From NCBI GenBank assembly GCA_959347315.1, contig OY365813.1:35169786-35233785 (forward strand): a stretch of 64,000 bases of DNA. The letters are read 5' to 3'. The first letter of the stretch is position 1. Every line of letters begins with the position of its first letter. The position numbers were made by a program, and so were the translations under genes. Origin of the DNA: Bimastos eiseni. Its lineage: Eukaryota > Annelida > Clitellata > Crassiclitellata > Lumbricidae. The notes beneath the pieces were generated by a model, which had not been told where the DNA came from, ran no database searches, and saw only the letters and a list, made by a program, of their open reading frames with translations. This document shows, one piece after another, positions 11,845-23,300 of the stretch.

Positions 11845-14800
11845 TCAGTAGTAGGGAACCCAGTTGCTGTCATCTGCAGGTCGTAGTTCGCCAAGGACTA
11901 GAAGGATTATGTCGACTATCCACCAGATTCCAATTCCACCCAACGTCAGGAGTTTACCAACAGCTGTACCTATCAAGGAAAAAATGGAAGAAAATAATGT
12001 TGGTTGGATAAGTCGCTTGTAACGCTTATGGTACATGAGTTCGATTCTCCTCCTACGCCTCCTCCTCTGAGACGGTTTCGATCCTCCTCCTCCTCCCCCT
12101 CTGATGATTTCGATCCTCCTCTTCCTCTTCCTCCTCCCCCTCTGATGATTTCGATCCTCCTCTTCCTCTTCCTCCTCCCCCTCTGATGATTTCGATCCTC
12201 CTCTTCCTCTTCCTCCTCCCCCTCTGATGATTTCGATCCTCCTCTTCCTCTTCCTCCTCCCCCTCTGATGATTTCGATCCTCCTCTTCCTCTTCCTCCTC
12301 CCCCTCTGATGATTTCGATCCTCCTCCTCCACTTCCTCCTCCCCCTCTGATGATTTCGATCCTCCTCTTCCTCTTCCTCCTCCTCCTCTGAGACGGTTTC
12401 GATCCTCCTCCTCCACTTCCTCCTCCCCCTCTGATGATTTCGATCCTCCTCCTCCTCTTCCTCCTCTGATGATTTCGATCCTCCTCCTCCACTTCCTCCT
12501 CCCTCTCTGATAATTTCGATCCTCCTCCTCCTCTTCCTCCTCCCTCTCTGATGATTTCGATCCTCCTCCTCCACTTCCTCCTCCCCCTCTGATGATTTCG
12601 ATCCTCCTCCTCCTCCTCCTCCTCTGATGATTTCGATCCTCCTCCTCCTCTTCCTCCTCCTCCTCCTCTGATGATTTCGATCCTCCTCCTCCACTTCCTC
12701 CTCCCTCTCTGATAATTTCGATCCTCCTCCTCCACTTCCTCCTCCCTCTCTGATGATTTCGATCCTCCTCCTCCACTTCCTCCTCCCCCTCTGATGATTT
12801 CGATCCTCCTCCTCCTCCTCCTCCTCCTCCTCCTCCTCCTCTGATTTCGATCCTCCTCCTCCTCTTCCTCCTCCTCCTCTGATGATTTCGATCCTCCTCC
12901 TCCACTTCCTCCTCCCCCTCTGATGATTTCGATCCTCCTCCTCCACTTCCTCCTCCCCCTCTGATGATTTCGATCCTCCTCCTCCACTTCCTCCTCCCCC
13001 TCTGATGATTTCGATCCTCCTCCTCTTACTCTGAGACGGTTTCTCACAATTATTCAGCGCCATCAATTGATGCTTCATAGTTAGACTCAATAAATAAATC
13101 TCTGCTTTTGGTGTTAGGTAAGCATGACCAAAATATCCTCCATTTAGGCCTAACGATAGTTCAACCACATGGTTATGACCAACACCTCTAGGGGTGGCCC
13201 CTTGTTCGTGCCACCCCTAGGGCTTACTCCAGTTGTCCTCTCCTCTGCAGCACAGGCAATATTTACAAACAACAGTCTGCATCTTTGGTTCCGTAACAAT
13301 GACTTTTCATCCCACCATGTCATTACTTCTTAGATGAATAATAATAATAATGTTATTATTAATATGAATAAATAATAAGAATAATATTCTGGGCACTTTC
13401 ATCAACCAGGACAGCAACAGCGAAAGGGTCATAGGGTCATTTCCAGACAAATTAAGACATTAACAATAAAATAATTATAATAAAAAAATAATCAAAAGTA
13501 CCACCTGTATGTCCAAGACAGAACCGGTCCATTCCAAGGAATCCAAGCAGAACGGAATAGATGAGAGTATTAACGAAATAATGTCCACTGTATCTACAGA
13601 AGAAAGAAATTCATTCACATCAACAGATTTAAAAACAATAAATACTCTTATTATTATCATCAACATTATTATTATTATAGAACGATGGGCACTTTTAACT
13701 ACTGTAGTTATTAACTAGTAGTTAGAACTACTATATATGTAGTTGCCTAGTAGTTCAAACTAGTTCAAAAGAAGTAGTTAAAGAACCAGCTATAACTTTT
13801 TTTATCAAGAAGTTTTAAGTTAACTACTTATTTAACATTAACTAAAAATTTAACATAGTTAAAGATAGTTTACAATTTACAACAGTTTACAATAGATAGT
13901 TTACAATTTACAACAGTTTACAATAGATAGTTTACAATTTACAACAGTTTTCAACTTACAACAGTTTACAATAGATAGTTTACAATTTACAACAGTTTTC
14001 AACTTACAACAGTTTATAATAGATAGCACACGCAAGGAGGAGGAGGATCGAACCCACGTGCCCTACGCTAACAAGGCATGTACAGTGATCAAATGCCAAA
14101 AGCACAAATATACCACAAATGGTAAATCTTCTCTTCAAGTGGCTCTATATAAATCCTATTACGAATAGCTTATAATAAGAGTTAAGAAAGACATAGTTTT
14201 AATTGGAGAGTCCAACTGAGGGGCTAAAACCCCTTAAATGAAAGATTAGTCTTTAGGAGGGAGTGGGGGACTTGCTTGATGCATGGATGCTGTTTGAGGC
14301 TGAGGAATGTCCTGTCTCCGTAGCATTCGATGCCTTCCAGGACCTTACACCAGACCCTCGACTGCTCCACCTCCTGATGCTTCTGACCTCCAAACTAAAA
14401 GCCAACGTAAAGTAATCATCATCTGTAAGACTTATGTAGCAACTGTCACCTTTATATAGCACTCTATTAAGATGCCTCTTACCTTATAGAGCACAACTGT
14501 GGAATTGGTAATTTAAACATAATGCAGAGTCAGCAGGTTTAAATGTAAGGTAATTCTTGAGCCCAGGCCATAGAACATATGTATCACAAATACATCGTTC
14601 GTGAATAAGAGCTAGTGCCCTACGCTCGGTCTTCTGGAGCCACTTCTTAGAAATCTGAATTGATAAATAAGATTTAATTAGAATAATTGAAAACTACATT
14701 CCAAAAGTTTAGTCTGACCTTAGTGCAGCCATAGCCGAGCTCTTCCTTGGCTGTCCCATTCCCTCGCAAATCTTCGCCATATGCATCACATTTAAGAAAT

Positions 14801-15316
14801 TCCTCCGGTCTAGAACAGAACAGGAAATGATATTGACGAACAACTTGGTTCTTGAATATATTAACTTATAAATTAACCAGTAATTGCGATTCAAATAACT
14901 TTATTTCTAAACTGCAAGAGCAAATTAAGGGCTTTGAGAACAGATGCGATCTGAAGGCCCATGTTGCTTCGACGACATACCGAACGAAATCGTTCTGGAA
15001 GTCTTCATGTTGGTGTATGTAGCGCAGATTTAATGTGGCGCTGAGATCTTCGGATATTAACATTTACATCGATACGACTGAGAGAAAGCGTAAAGACTTA
15101 CAAGTAGGAGCAGTTGATCAACGGCGAATAAGGATTGAAATCCAAGCCACAGCTTTTGTTCCAACACGAACTGTCGTCTGGTGGATATACAATTATATCT
15201 CTGCACGACGCGAGAGTACGATATAACATAAAAGCGGTCGCAATGGCATTTACCAACCCGAGCCACGCCATCTTGATACAGCCGTAAACATTGCAGAGGT
15301 GTGCGCCGCTACTCAT
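11845..15316 (-). CDS. TM2D2: TM2D2, TM2 domain-containing protein 2
   Basis: Five exons on the minus strand: 15316-15102, 14809-14719, 14394-14276, 13593-13505 and 11969-11845. They total 639 nt, giving 212 aa; human TM2D2 is about this long. Visible features: a hydrophobic signal-like segment after Met16, NCSYLPEEFLKC, an N-glycosylation site in [32 protein letters not shown] and HPCIK. The TM2 module follows (first membrane span about 147-163, the family DRF motif at 164-166, second span about 178-198), ending RPADDSNW. Family knowledge: TM2D1-3 (Drosophila amaretto, biscotti, almondex) are membrane proteins linked to Notch signalling and phagocytosis. The intron at 13594-14275 needs a GC donor (AA|GCAAGT) to keep frame. 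The last intron contains a 1-kb pyrimidine-rich minisatellite. Confidence 0.95.
12026..13080 (-). mobile_element. RTE-like 3'-end element (copy A) with expanded 41-bp tail minisatellite
   Basis: On the minus strand the sequence 13080-13025 (TCAATTGATGGCGCTGAATAA..., then CCGTCTCAGAG) matches the 3' end of the RTE-like LINE at 45410-45516. It is followed by about 24 copies of a repeat with a basic 41-bp period (GAGGAGGA-type purine blocks plus GATCGAAATCATCAG) from about 13022 to 12050. Because 41 is not divisible by 3 and purine codons carry no stops, all three minus frames stay open for 310-400 codons. They are artefacts. It is located in the last intron of TM2D2. Confidence 0.7.
13860..14030. 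repeat. About 31-bp tandem repeat (AGTTTACAATTTACAACAGT...)
   Basis: Five AT-rich units in TM2D2 intron 3, sharing TTTACAATTTACAACAGTTT and ATAGATAG. A neighbouring stretch, 13690-13860, is rich in TAGTTA/TAACTA words and may be a degraded transposon; I cannot define its ends. Confidence 0.75.
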
Positions 15317-15535
15317 AAAAAGAAATGCGCTTCATAAATCGCCATAAATGGTCGCCGATATCTTCCTCGTTCTTGCCTAATGTGATGCAAATTCAGTTGA
15401 GTCCTGATGGTCTCACTTTATAAAGAGACCTCCAATAATTACATCTGTGGCGACTTCATTTTATTGATCAAAGCCTGTAGGCTCCAACGACCTGTGTACT
15501 GTTATAAGTCAATTTATAACACGTAGTTATTGTCT

Positions 15536-15607
15536 GGGGGTATAGCTCAGTGGCAGAGCATTCGACTGCAGATCGAGAGGTCGCCGGTTCAACTCCGGCT
15601 GCCCCCT
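15536..15607 (+). tRNA. tRNA-Cys (anticodon GCA)
   Basis: 72-nt cloverleaf read by hand. Acceptor GGGGGTA pairs with TGCCCCC and the discriminator is T. The D-arm begins TAGCTCAGTGG (A box). The anticodon loop is CTGCAGA on a 5-bp stem closed by one T-G wobble. The T-arm GCCGG-TTCAACT-CCGGC contains the B box, GGTTCAACTCC. A TTTT tract about 8 nt downstream is a plausible Pol III terminator. The sequence matches the animal tRNA-Cys(GCA) consensus closely. There is no encoded CCA, as expected in eukaryotes. It lies 220 bp from the TM2D2 start codon in the opposite orientation. Confidence 0.96.
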
Positions 15608-16439
15608 TGCGTATATTTTACAACCCAAATAATTTTTTACATGCAGGATTGCAGACGTGACTGAAAAGGCTATTCCATCTTGTGTCCGGTTCAGAAGTGT
15701 CCACTTATCTCCACTGCAGAAGAGACAATGCAACTGGAAGTCGGAACTGTTATTGGTAAGAGTTAGCATTATACATAATAATTATCTTCGACACGAATCG
15801 TAAAAAGAGTTGGATTATGATATGAGTTTATTTAACGACGCATTTCATAACAAGGCTGATTTGAGTGAATCATAATTACGTGGCATAAGCCGATGACAAG
15901 CGTATAATATTTACACCGATTAATGACTCTCAGATGGTGTCTCGCCCAATAACTGTTCCAACTTCCCACCCCTTAACCCAATTTCTCCCATAAGTTTGCC
16001 TGAGTAGGTCTCGTCCCGGTCCCTCAAGTTGAGCTTATTAATTTACCGGCAGATAGGGTCCGTTTCAGCCTTTGTTGACTGTTGAAGCAGTCTGTGTCTT
16101 TGCCATCGTGAGCCTTCAACGTGGAATAACCTCATTTTATTCCTTCGTTGCCTAGTGGCCGCGCTGCTTGGAAGCAAAATACGCAATTGCTTACCAAAAG
16201 AAAGAGAAAAGATCAATTATTAACGAAATTACGTTACATCTTTCAATATGTTTTAAATGAACATCATGTGCGGCACATGCGTATTTCCGCTATTCGCGTA
16301 CCAATATTTCAAGGCCAGCGCCACCAATATCGTTTCCTGAAGACTTAATTATTTACTTGGTGACGTTACGCTGAGCGTTCTTTTTGGGGATGGTGAGGGT
16401 CAAACGAAGCAAATGGTGAAGGAAAATGGTGGAAGAGAG
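15608..16439. other. Intergenic sequence right of the tRNA gene
   Basis: About 830 bp of unique-looking AT-rich sequence with no long frame. A frame at 16148-16348 has no recognisable features. I see nothing to annotate before the 27-bp minisatellite. Confidence 0.5.
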
Positions 16440-17985
16440 CAGACGGAAGAAAGAGAAGGTGAGTGCAAAATGGATGAAATGGAGGGTAAGGACAAAATGT
16501 AGGAAAGGGAGGGTGATGGCAAAATGGAGGAAAGGGAGGGTGATGGCAAAATGGAAGAAAGGGAGGGTGATGGCAAAATGGATGAAATGGAGGGTAAGGA
16601 CAGAATGTAGGAAAGGGAGGGTGATGGCAAAATGGAGGAAAGGGAGGGTGATGGCAAAATGGAAGAAAGGGAGGGTGATGGCAAAATGGATGAAATGGAG
16701 GGTAAGGACAAAATGTAGGAAAGGGAGGGTGATGGCAAAATGGAAGAAAGGGAGGGTGATGGCAAAATGGAAGAAAGAGAGGGTGATGGCAAAATGGAGG
16801 AAAGGGAGGGTAAGGACAAAATGTAGGAAAGGGAGGGTGATGGCAAAATGGAGAAAAGGGAGGGTGATGGCAAAATGGATGAAATGGAGGGTAAGGACAA
16901 AATGTAGGAAAGGGAGGGTGATGGCAAAATGTAGGAAAGGGAGGGTGATGGCAAAATGGAGAAAAGGGAGGGTGATGGCAAAATGGAGGAAAGGGAGGGT
17001 GATGGCAAAATGGAGGAAAGGGAGGGTGATGGCAAAATGGAGGAAAGGGATGGTGATGGCAAAATGGAGGAAAGGTATGGTGATGGCAAAATAGAGGAAA
17101 GGGAGGGTGATGGCAAAATGGATGAAATGGAGGGTAAGGACAAAATGTAGGAAAGGGAGGGTGATGGTAAAATGGAAGAAAGGGAGGGTGATGGCAAAAT
17201 GGAAGAAAGGGAGGGTGATGGCAAAATGGAGGAAAGGGATGGTGATGGCAAAATGGAGGAAAGGGATGGTGATGGCAAAATGGAGGAAAGGGAGGGTGAT
17301 GGCAAAATGGATTAAATGGAGGGTAAGGACAAAATGTAGGAAAGGGAGGGTGATGGCAAAATGGAGGAAAGGGAGGGTGATGGCAAAATGGATGAAATGG
17401 AGGGTAAGGACAAAATGTAGGAAAGGGAGGGTGATGGCAAAATGGATGAAATGGAGGGTAAGGACAAAATGTAGGAAAGGGAGGGTGATGGCAAAATGGA
17501 AGAAAGGGAGGGTGATGGCAAAATGGAAGAAAGGGAGGGTGATGGCAAAATGGAAGAAAGGGAGGGTGATGGCAAAATGGAGGAAAGGGATGGTGATGGC
17601 AAAATGGAGAAAAGGGAGGGTGATGGCAAAATGGAAGAAAGGGAGGGTGATGGCAAAATGGAGGAAAGGGAGGGTGATGGCTTTAATGGAAGAAAGGGAG
17701 GGTGATGGCAAAATGGAGGAAAGGGAGGGTGATGGCAAAATGGAAGAAAGGGAGGGTGATGGCAAAATGGAAGAAAGGGAGGGTGATGGCAAAATGGAAG
17801 AAAGGGAGGGTGATGGCAAAATGGAAGAAAGGGAGGGTGATGGCAAAATGGAAGAAAGGGAGGGTGATGGCAAAATGGAGGAAAGGGAGGGTGATGGCAA
17901 AATGGAGGAAAGGGAGGGTGATGGCAAAATGGAGGAAAGGGAGGGTGATGTCAAAATGGATGAAATGGAGGGTAAGGACAAAAAC
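16440..17985. repeat. 27-bp minisatellite, about 55 copies
   Basis: The main unit is AAAATGG-AGGAAAGGGAGGG-TGATGGC, 27 bp. It has two common variants (GAGGAAAGGGA and GAAGAAAGGGA) and an interspersed variant carrying ATGGATGAAATGGAGGG then TAAGGACAAAATGTAGG. The period is a multiple of 3, so frames stay open on both strands (550 aa on -, 305 and 222 aa on +). The products would be pure 9-residue repeats, with no codon or context evidence of coding. Each unit has three or four close G-runs (GG, GGG, GGG, GG), so the + strand could form G-quadruplexes. Confidence 0.95.
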
Positions 17986-18500
17986 TTTGATAAAACAAAT
18001 AGCAAGAGGAGGAAGTGGAATTAAAGGAGGTGGAAGAGGAGCAATAAGAGGAGGAACAAGAGGAGGCGATAGAGGAGCAAAAAAGAGCAGGAGTACTAGA
18101 AGCAAGATGAGGAGGAGGAATAAAAGGAGGAGCGTGGCAAAAAGAAAGATGTACGAAGGAGAAGGATGAACGAATGAAGGAGCACGAGTAGCAAACATGA
18201 GGAGGAGGAGTAGGAGGAGCAAGAGGAGGATGAGAAATAAAAGGAGGAGGAGGAACGAAAGGTGAAGGTGGAGCAAGTAGGAAGAGGAGCAACAGCAGAT
18301 GGAGGAACAACAGGAAGGGGAGGTGGAGAAAATGGAGGAGGAGCAAAGAGAAGAGGAGCAAAGGAGGAGCATGAGTAGCAAACACGGAAAGGAGTAGGAG
18401 GCGCAAGAGAAGGAGGAGGAGGAGGAGGAGGAGAAATAAATGAGGGAGGAGGAACGAAATGAGGAGGAGGAGCAGAGGGAAGAAGAGGAATTGAGAGTAG
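17986..18500. repeat. Purine-rich GGA/GAGGA low-complexity region
   Basis: Continuation of the 27-bp array into irregular GGAGGAG, AAGAGGAGCA and similar words. The strand asymmetry is extreme, with almost no pyrimidines on the + strand. Long minus-strand frames of Ser/Pro/Leu (up to 371 aa) are by-products. Confidence 0.8.
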
Positions 18501-18955
18501 ATTGAAGAGGACGAGAGAGCGACGGCTTTTTCTGGCATTTGTCGAAATGAATTGTCGTTTGACCCCAGAGACAGAACGAGTGGACACAGGGGGGGGTTGA
18601 TGGAGGAGGGAAGAGAGGCAGAGGCAACAAGGGAGGGACAGACAGTGAGCAAGGGAGGGAGGGAGGGAGGATTGTCTGTCGACCTTTATATCGGTTGACG
18701 TTCGTGTGGCTTTGAGGGTGACGCCTCGAGCTGCAAATTGAATGACTGATTCTATTGGACGGAGACGGATGGACTGACGGATGAAGACGAATGACCAACT
18801 ACTACTACAGCAGCAGAAATTATATGGCCATCGCTATCATCATCTTCTTCATCGTCATCTTCTTCTTTTGCTTCATCGTTGCCGGTATGATCATCATCAT
18901 CGTCGCATCATCATTTTGATCATCGCCTTCTTTTCTTCTCGCCGTCTCTTCACGC

Positions 18956-18990
<35 letters not shown>

Positions 18991-20058
18991 GGCAGACAGA
19001 TAGGCAGACAGCAAAAGAGAGACACAGACAGACTGTCGTAAGTGTTTAGTCTGATGTACTTCGTCCTTCGTTCGATGACGTCGATTAATTACTGGTCGCC
19101 AGGCGTCGCCTCTCTCTCCATCATCATCATCATCTCCGCCTGACCTCTTCCTCCTCTTCCCTCTCTGAGCTTCTGGAACCCAAAGATCAAAATATTACGA
19201 CAGAAGCAGCAGAAGCTGGAGGCAGGAGACGGTCAAACAAACACAGACAGAGACAGGCATACAGAGTAAGAGACAGACAGAGACACAGATAGAGGGAGTA
19301 AGACATACGTACAGACCGCCGGAAGGCATGTGTTGTACTCGTGCGCATCCATCACAAACCAGATTAAACCGGTTCCGGATTTATTTATCTGGTCCATATC
19401 CGTTCGTCAATTCCGTCGGCCAAGAGGAGAAGCAGCGCCCCTGGCGGTCGGAGCCACAGCCGTAGGAGAAGTCAATGCTTCCTCCTCCGGTAATATGTGA
19501 AGCCTCAACGGACCATCGCTCGTATATACTTACATCGGACGCTTAATAAATCGTATGACACTGTCTCTCGTCTCGTAGGGGTGGGTGGGTAGAACTGGAG
19601 TGGGGTGGGTAGGACTGGGTAGTGATGGGGTGGGGTGGGAGAGGACGTTACGATAAAAGGATTGTTAATTCGATGGACTTAATGAAGCAAGGTGCATGCA
19701 GTGATAATGACCACATCCGTGTATACTAAGAGCAACAATCTCTGTGACTTCCTCTTTTCATGCGCTATATAACCCGCATTCATTCATTCGGTCTTGCTTC
19801 CTTCCATCCTTCAATTCTTCCATCCATCCATCCATCCATCCATCCTTCCTTCCTTCTATCTCTCTGTTGTTCTTTCTCCGCTCTCTCTTTCCTTCATTCC
19901 TTCCTATTGATCTGCAAGAATTCATTTCCAAAAATAAAATGATTGACGAAGAAAGGTTAAACTGCGAATGACGAAATATTTCTTCGTTTCCGTTTTCCAT
20001 CCATAACTTCTTCTTCCTCTATTTCCCCTCCTCCTCCTCCCATAAAGCCTACACGCAA

Positions 20059-20094
<36 letters not shown>

Positions 20095-20319
20095 TGGTAT
20101 AGCTATGTCAGCTGTTATCAACGTGAAAATAGGCGCAACACAATTCTCCGAATTCAATTACGGTTTAGGTCTCTGTAATTGTAAGAGAAATTTCTAATCA
20201 TCATAATTAACAGGTGACAAAGATTTCCATTTAAAAAAAAACTATATGATGAAATTACATACAAGTAACTGATTTATTGTTTTTACTTAGAAAATTAAAT
20301 CTGTACAATTCTTTAATCG
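18501..20319. other. Intergenic region downstream of TLX
   Basis: Mixed unique sequence and simple repeats: (GAT/CAT)n near 18837-18915, (CAGA)n at 18957-19000, GACAGAG-rich at 19240-19290, (GGGTG)n at 19577-19640, (CCAT)n at 19818-19843 and (CAGA)n at 20060-20093. Unique segments such as 19330-19510 show no frame I can support. It probably contains the TLX 3' UTR at its right end. Confidence 0.55.
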
Positions 20320-23300
20320 TCATGATGATAGGCTGTTGACTGTGTTGAGGTATACGGCAGCGGCCGCAGCAGCAGACATCGTCGAAGGAGGATGAGGATG
20401 GAGAGAGGAGAGAGGAAAGTGATGAGGAGGATGGAGGAGTTGATGATGACGGAAGGATGATTGGGGATGATGGGAGAGGATGGTACTGATGCTGGTCGTT
20501 GGAGGATGGAGATGATGGGAAGGAGGATGGGGAGGATGAGAATGGGGAGGATGGTCGTCTACCCATGGCTGGAGATTGTGTAGCGCCTGTAGCGAGGCAT
20601 TGTTCATGCAGAGAGGATCTGGTGGTGGGTTGTAGAGCGAAGGGGAGGAGGGACTGTATGAGGAGGAGTAGGAGGGTGAAGAGGGGTCAATGGGTGTTGC
20701 CCCTCCTCCAGATGGATGGAGGGTGAGGATGAGACGGTGGGCTGCCTGGCGCTCGGCCTCTCGCTCCTCTGCCGTCTGACGCCTAAGACAACCAACGACA
20801 ACAACCAATGCAACAGTCGACAACCATTGACAACACGTGGCAACCAATTTAAAAGACTATGACAACATTGGCAACAGGCTATAGGAGGAGGAAGAAGAGG
20901 AGGAGGAGGAGGAGGAGGAGGAGGAGAAGGAGAAAGAAGAAAAGGAGGAGGAATAGAAAGTAAGAGAGCATTGGCGTTTGACTTATATCAGTTGATGCCT
21001 GGCGCCATAGAAGCCCCAAATTACAACCAGCTGTCTCTTTCTTAGTGGGTCTTTGTATGTCTGGGTGTCTTTCATGACAGAGGCAGAGACGGACCGACGA
21101 CTACATCAGTCGGAACGCTTGTGTGTGTTGTATAGGAATTGGCGATCTAGTGAAACATGTGTTCAATGATTTTCTCTTTCGTGTTCTGATGTCGTTTCTG
21201 TTACTCGAAGTATCGAAGATCTAAAGCGGTTGACATCATCATCATCATCATCATAGACTAATTGTCGACTAATGACATGTGCTCGTCACTCGTTGCCAAC
21301 CGCCTGTGGCTCTACGCCGCTATCATGCACCTCCCCTAAATCTCACATTCACTCTCCCAAGACCTCCCCTAAATCTCACTCTCCCCAACTATCTCCCCTC
21401 AAAATCACACCCATTCAACACAGAGACAAAAGTTTCTTGTCGTTGATAGTTTTTAGAATACTATATAACTAATAGCTTTGATACTAACATCACTATTGCG
21501 GTTTATTCTACAGCTACCATTTAAGTATATGGAGGTAATGTAATTGGAGGTAAGGTATTTTGATACAAGGGAGGTATATGGAAATAAGGTATACATTGGG
21601 GAAATCTATATATGGTAGGGATGATCCAAAACTCGCATCAGAACTCGGCTCTGTCCAGTTTTCTTGGTATTCAGCATTACTCGGACTCGGACAAACAATA
21701 GGTCCAAGTATTAATCTTTCCGATTATCTGCATGTTTTGAAAACGAAAATAGGATTGTTTTTAATTTACAATCGACATAACTAAAAGTACAAATACTGCT
21801 GCTGTTAGTGCTTACAAGTTGCCAGTGGCCACTTCCTAGTGTTAACCAAAACTAAATAATTCACTAAAGTTGTGCAAACTGACAATCCAAAAACATAAAG
21901 ATAATTAGACTTTTTTGATAGTCGAAACTCGGACTTGGCCTCGTCAAAATTCAACTCGTAAAACTCGTTACCCGGCAAGAAATTCAAACTCGGTTCATCT
22001 CTACTAGTATATGGATATAAGGTATATAGTTGAAGGTAGGCCTATATGTATATACATATATATATATATATACGGCAATAGCATGCAGCCACTGCCTTTG
22101 TATATACCTCCATTTGGTTCTTCTGTTTTGAAACCAGGTCTTGACCTGAGCGTCGGACATGCTGAGTGTCTTCGCAAGGGACGATCGTTCTGCCGACGCA
22201 AGGTACTTCTGTCGGTGGAACCTCTTCTCCAGCTCAACGATCTGGAATCGAGTGAAGGACGTTCGAGGTTTCTTCCGCTTTGGTGGAGTTCGGTTCTGGT
22301 AGGGATGACCCACACGACGCACCACTGCAGCAGGTAACAAACACCAACCGCAGCTCTATTATAGGCTACACGCAGGGCGATAGAGCAGGGTAGACGATAT
22401 ATGGGAAGGTATACGGTTCGAAGGGGAAGGATATACGGTCTAGGATTAATAATGGAAGGGATATGAAGCCGACGAAATCTCGGTCATTCACCTGGATTAT
22501 GAGTGTGCATGGGACGTCTGCTGGATAAATCGTCAGTCGCGGTTGCTATGGCAACGAAATAAAACGTCATAATAAATTGAACTTCAAATATAAAATGAAA
22601 ATAGGAGCCACATAAATTTAGTTGAACGTTTCAGCGATTAAACGTTCAACTTTATCCTGCCGCAGGGGGGTCGATCAGGGAAGGTCGACGGGGACAAATG
22701 CCCCCACCTTTTGCAGAGAGGGACACATCATAGGTTTGTCCCCCACATTTTCTACCCCTCTCATTGGGTGTTCCCCAAATGTCAAACGAGATCGCCACCT
22801 CTGTCCTGCCGAACACCCGGATGTCACTTTATTCATTACAAAGCCGACCACAGACATCGTCCACAATGTATCAGAGAAGACGATCAATGATTGGCTGAAA
22901 ATTGCGGCTTCATATTCGGTCCGAAAATTAGTCTCAAAACAGATGTTAAGTAGGATAGCCTGGGCAGGTCATGGGGGGTATATTATGAAGGGAAGAAGAC
23001 ATATATCATACAAGACATACATAGAGAAAGACAGAACGATAGATACCCGCATAATTCACATGATAGATATCGCTATGGCCATATTATTGCAGTTTAAGAC
23101 CGTTTCGTATAATAGCTATCATACGCCGCAATCGATCTATTAATAGGATGACGTCATCATTATTATTATCCCATCATCATCCAATGTATCTCTTGTCGTC
23201 GTCAGTCGGTTTGTTTGGTCTATAATAATATCATTGACGATGCATATAATTGACATCGTTCAGGCTAATAAGAATACCAATGGCAGCGCAGATTGCTCTA

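Noticed and set aside
11845..13047. 400-aa Arg/Glu/Gly protein on the minus strand
   Set aside because: Only the last ~41 codons (TM2D2 final exon) are real; the rest is an intronic purine minisatellite read through the acceptor.
15536..15607. tRNA-derived SINE in place of a real tRNA-Cys
   Set aside because: All stems pair, the acceptor is intact, a TTTT terminator follows, and no SINE body or A-rich tail is attached.
16353..18024. 550-aa minus and 305-aa plus repeat proteins
   Set aside because: Both come from a 27-bp minisatellite whose period is a multiple of three; no splice, start or conserved context supports coding.
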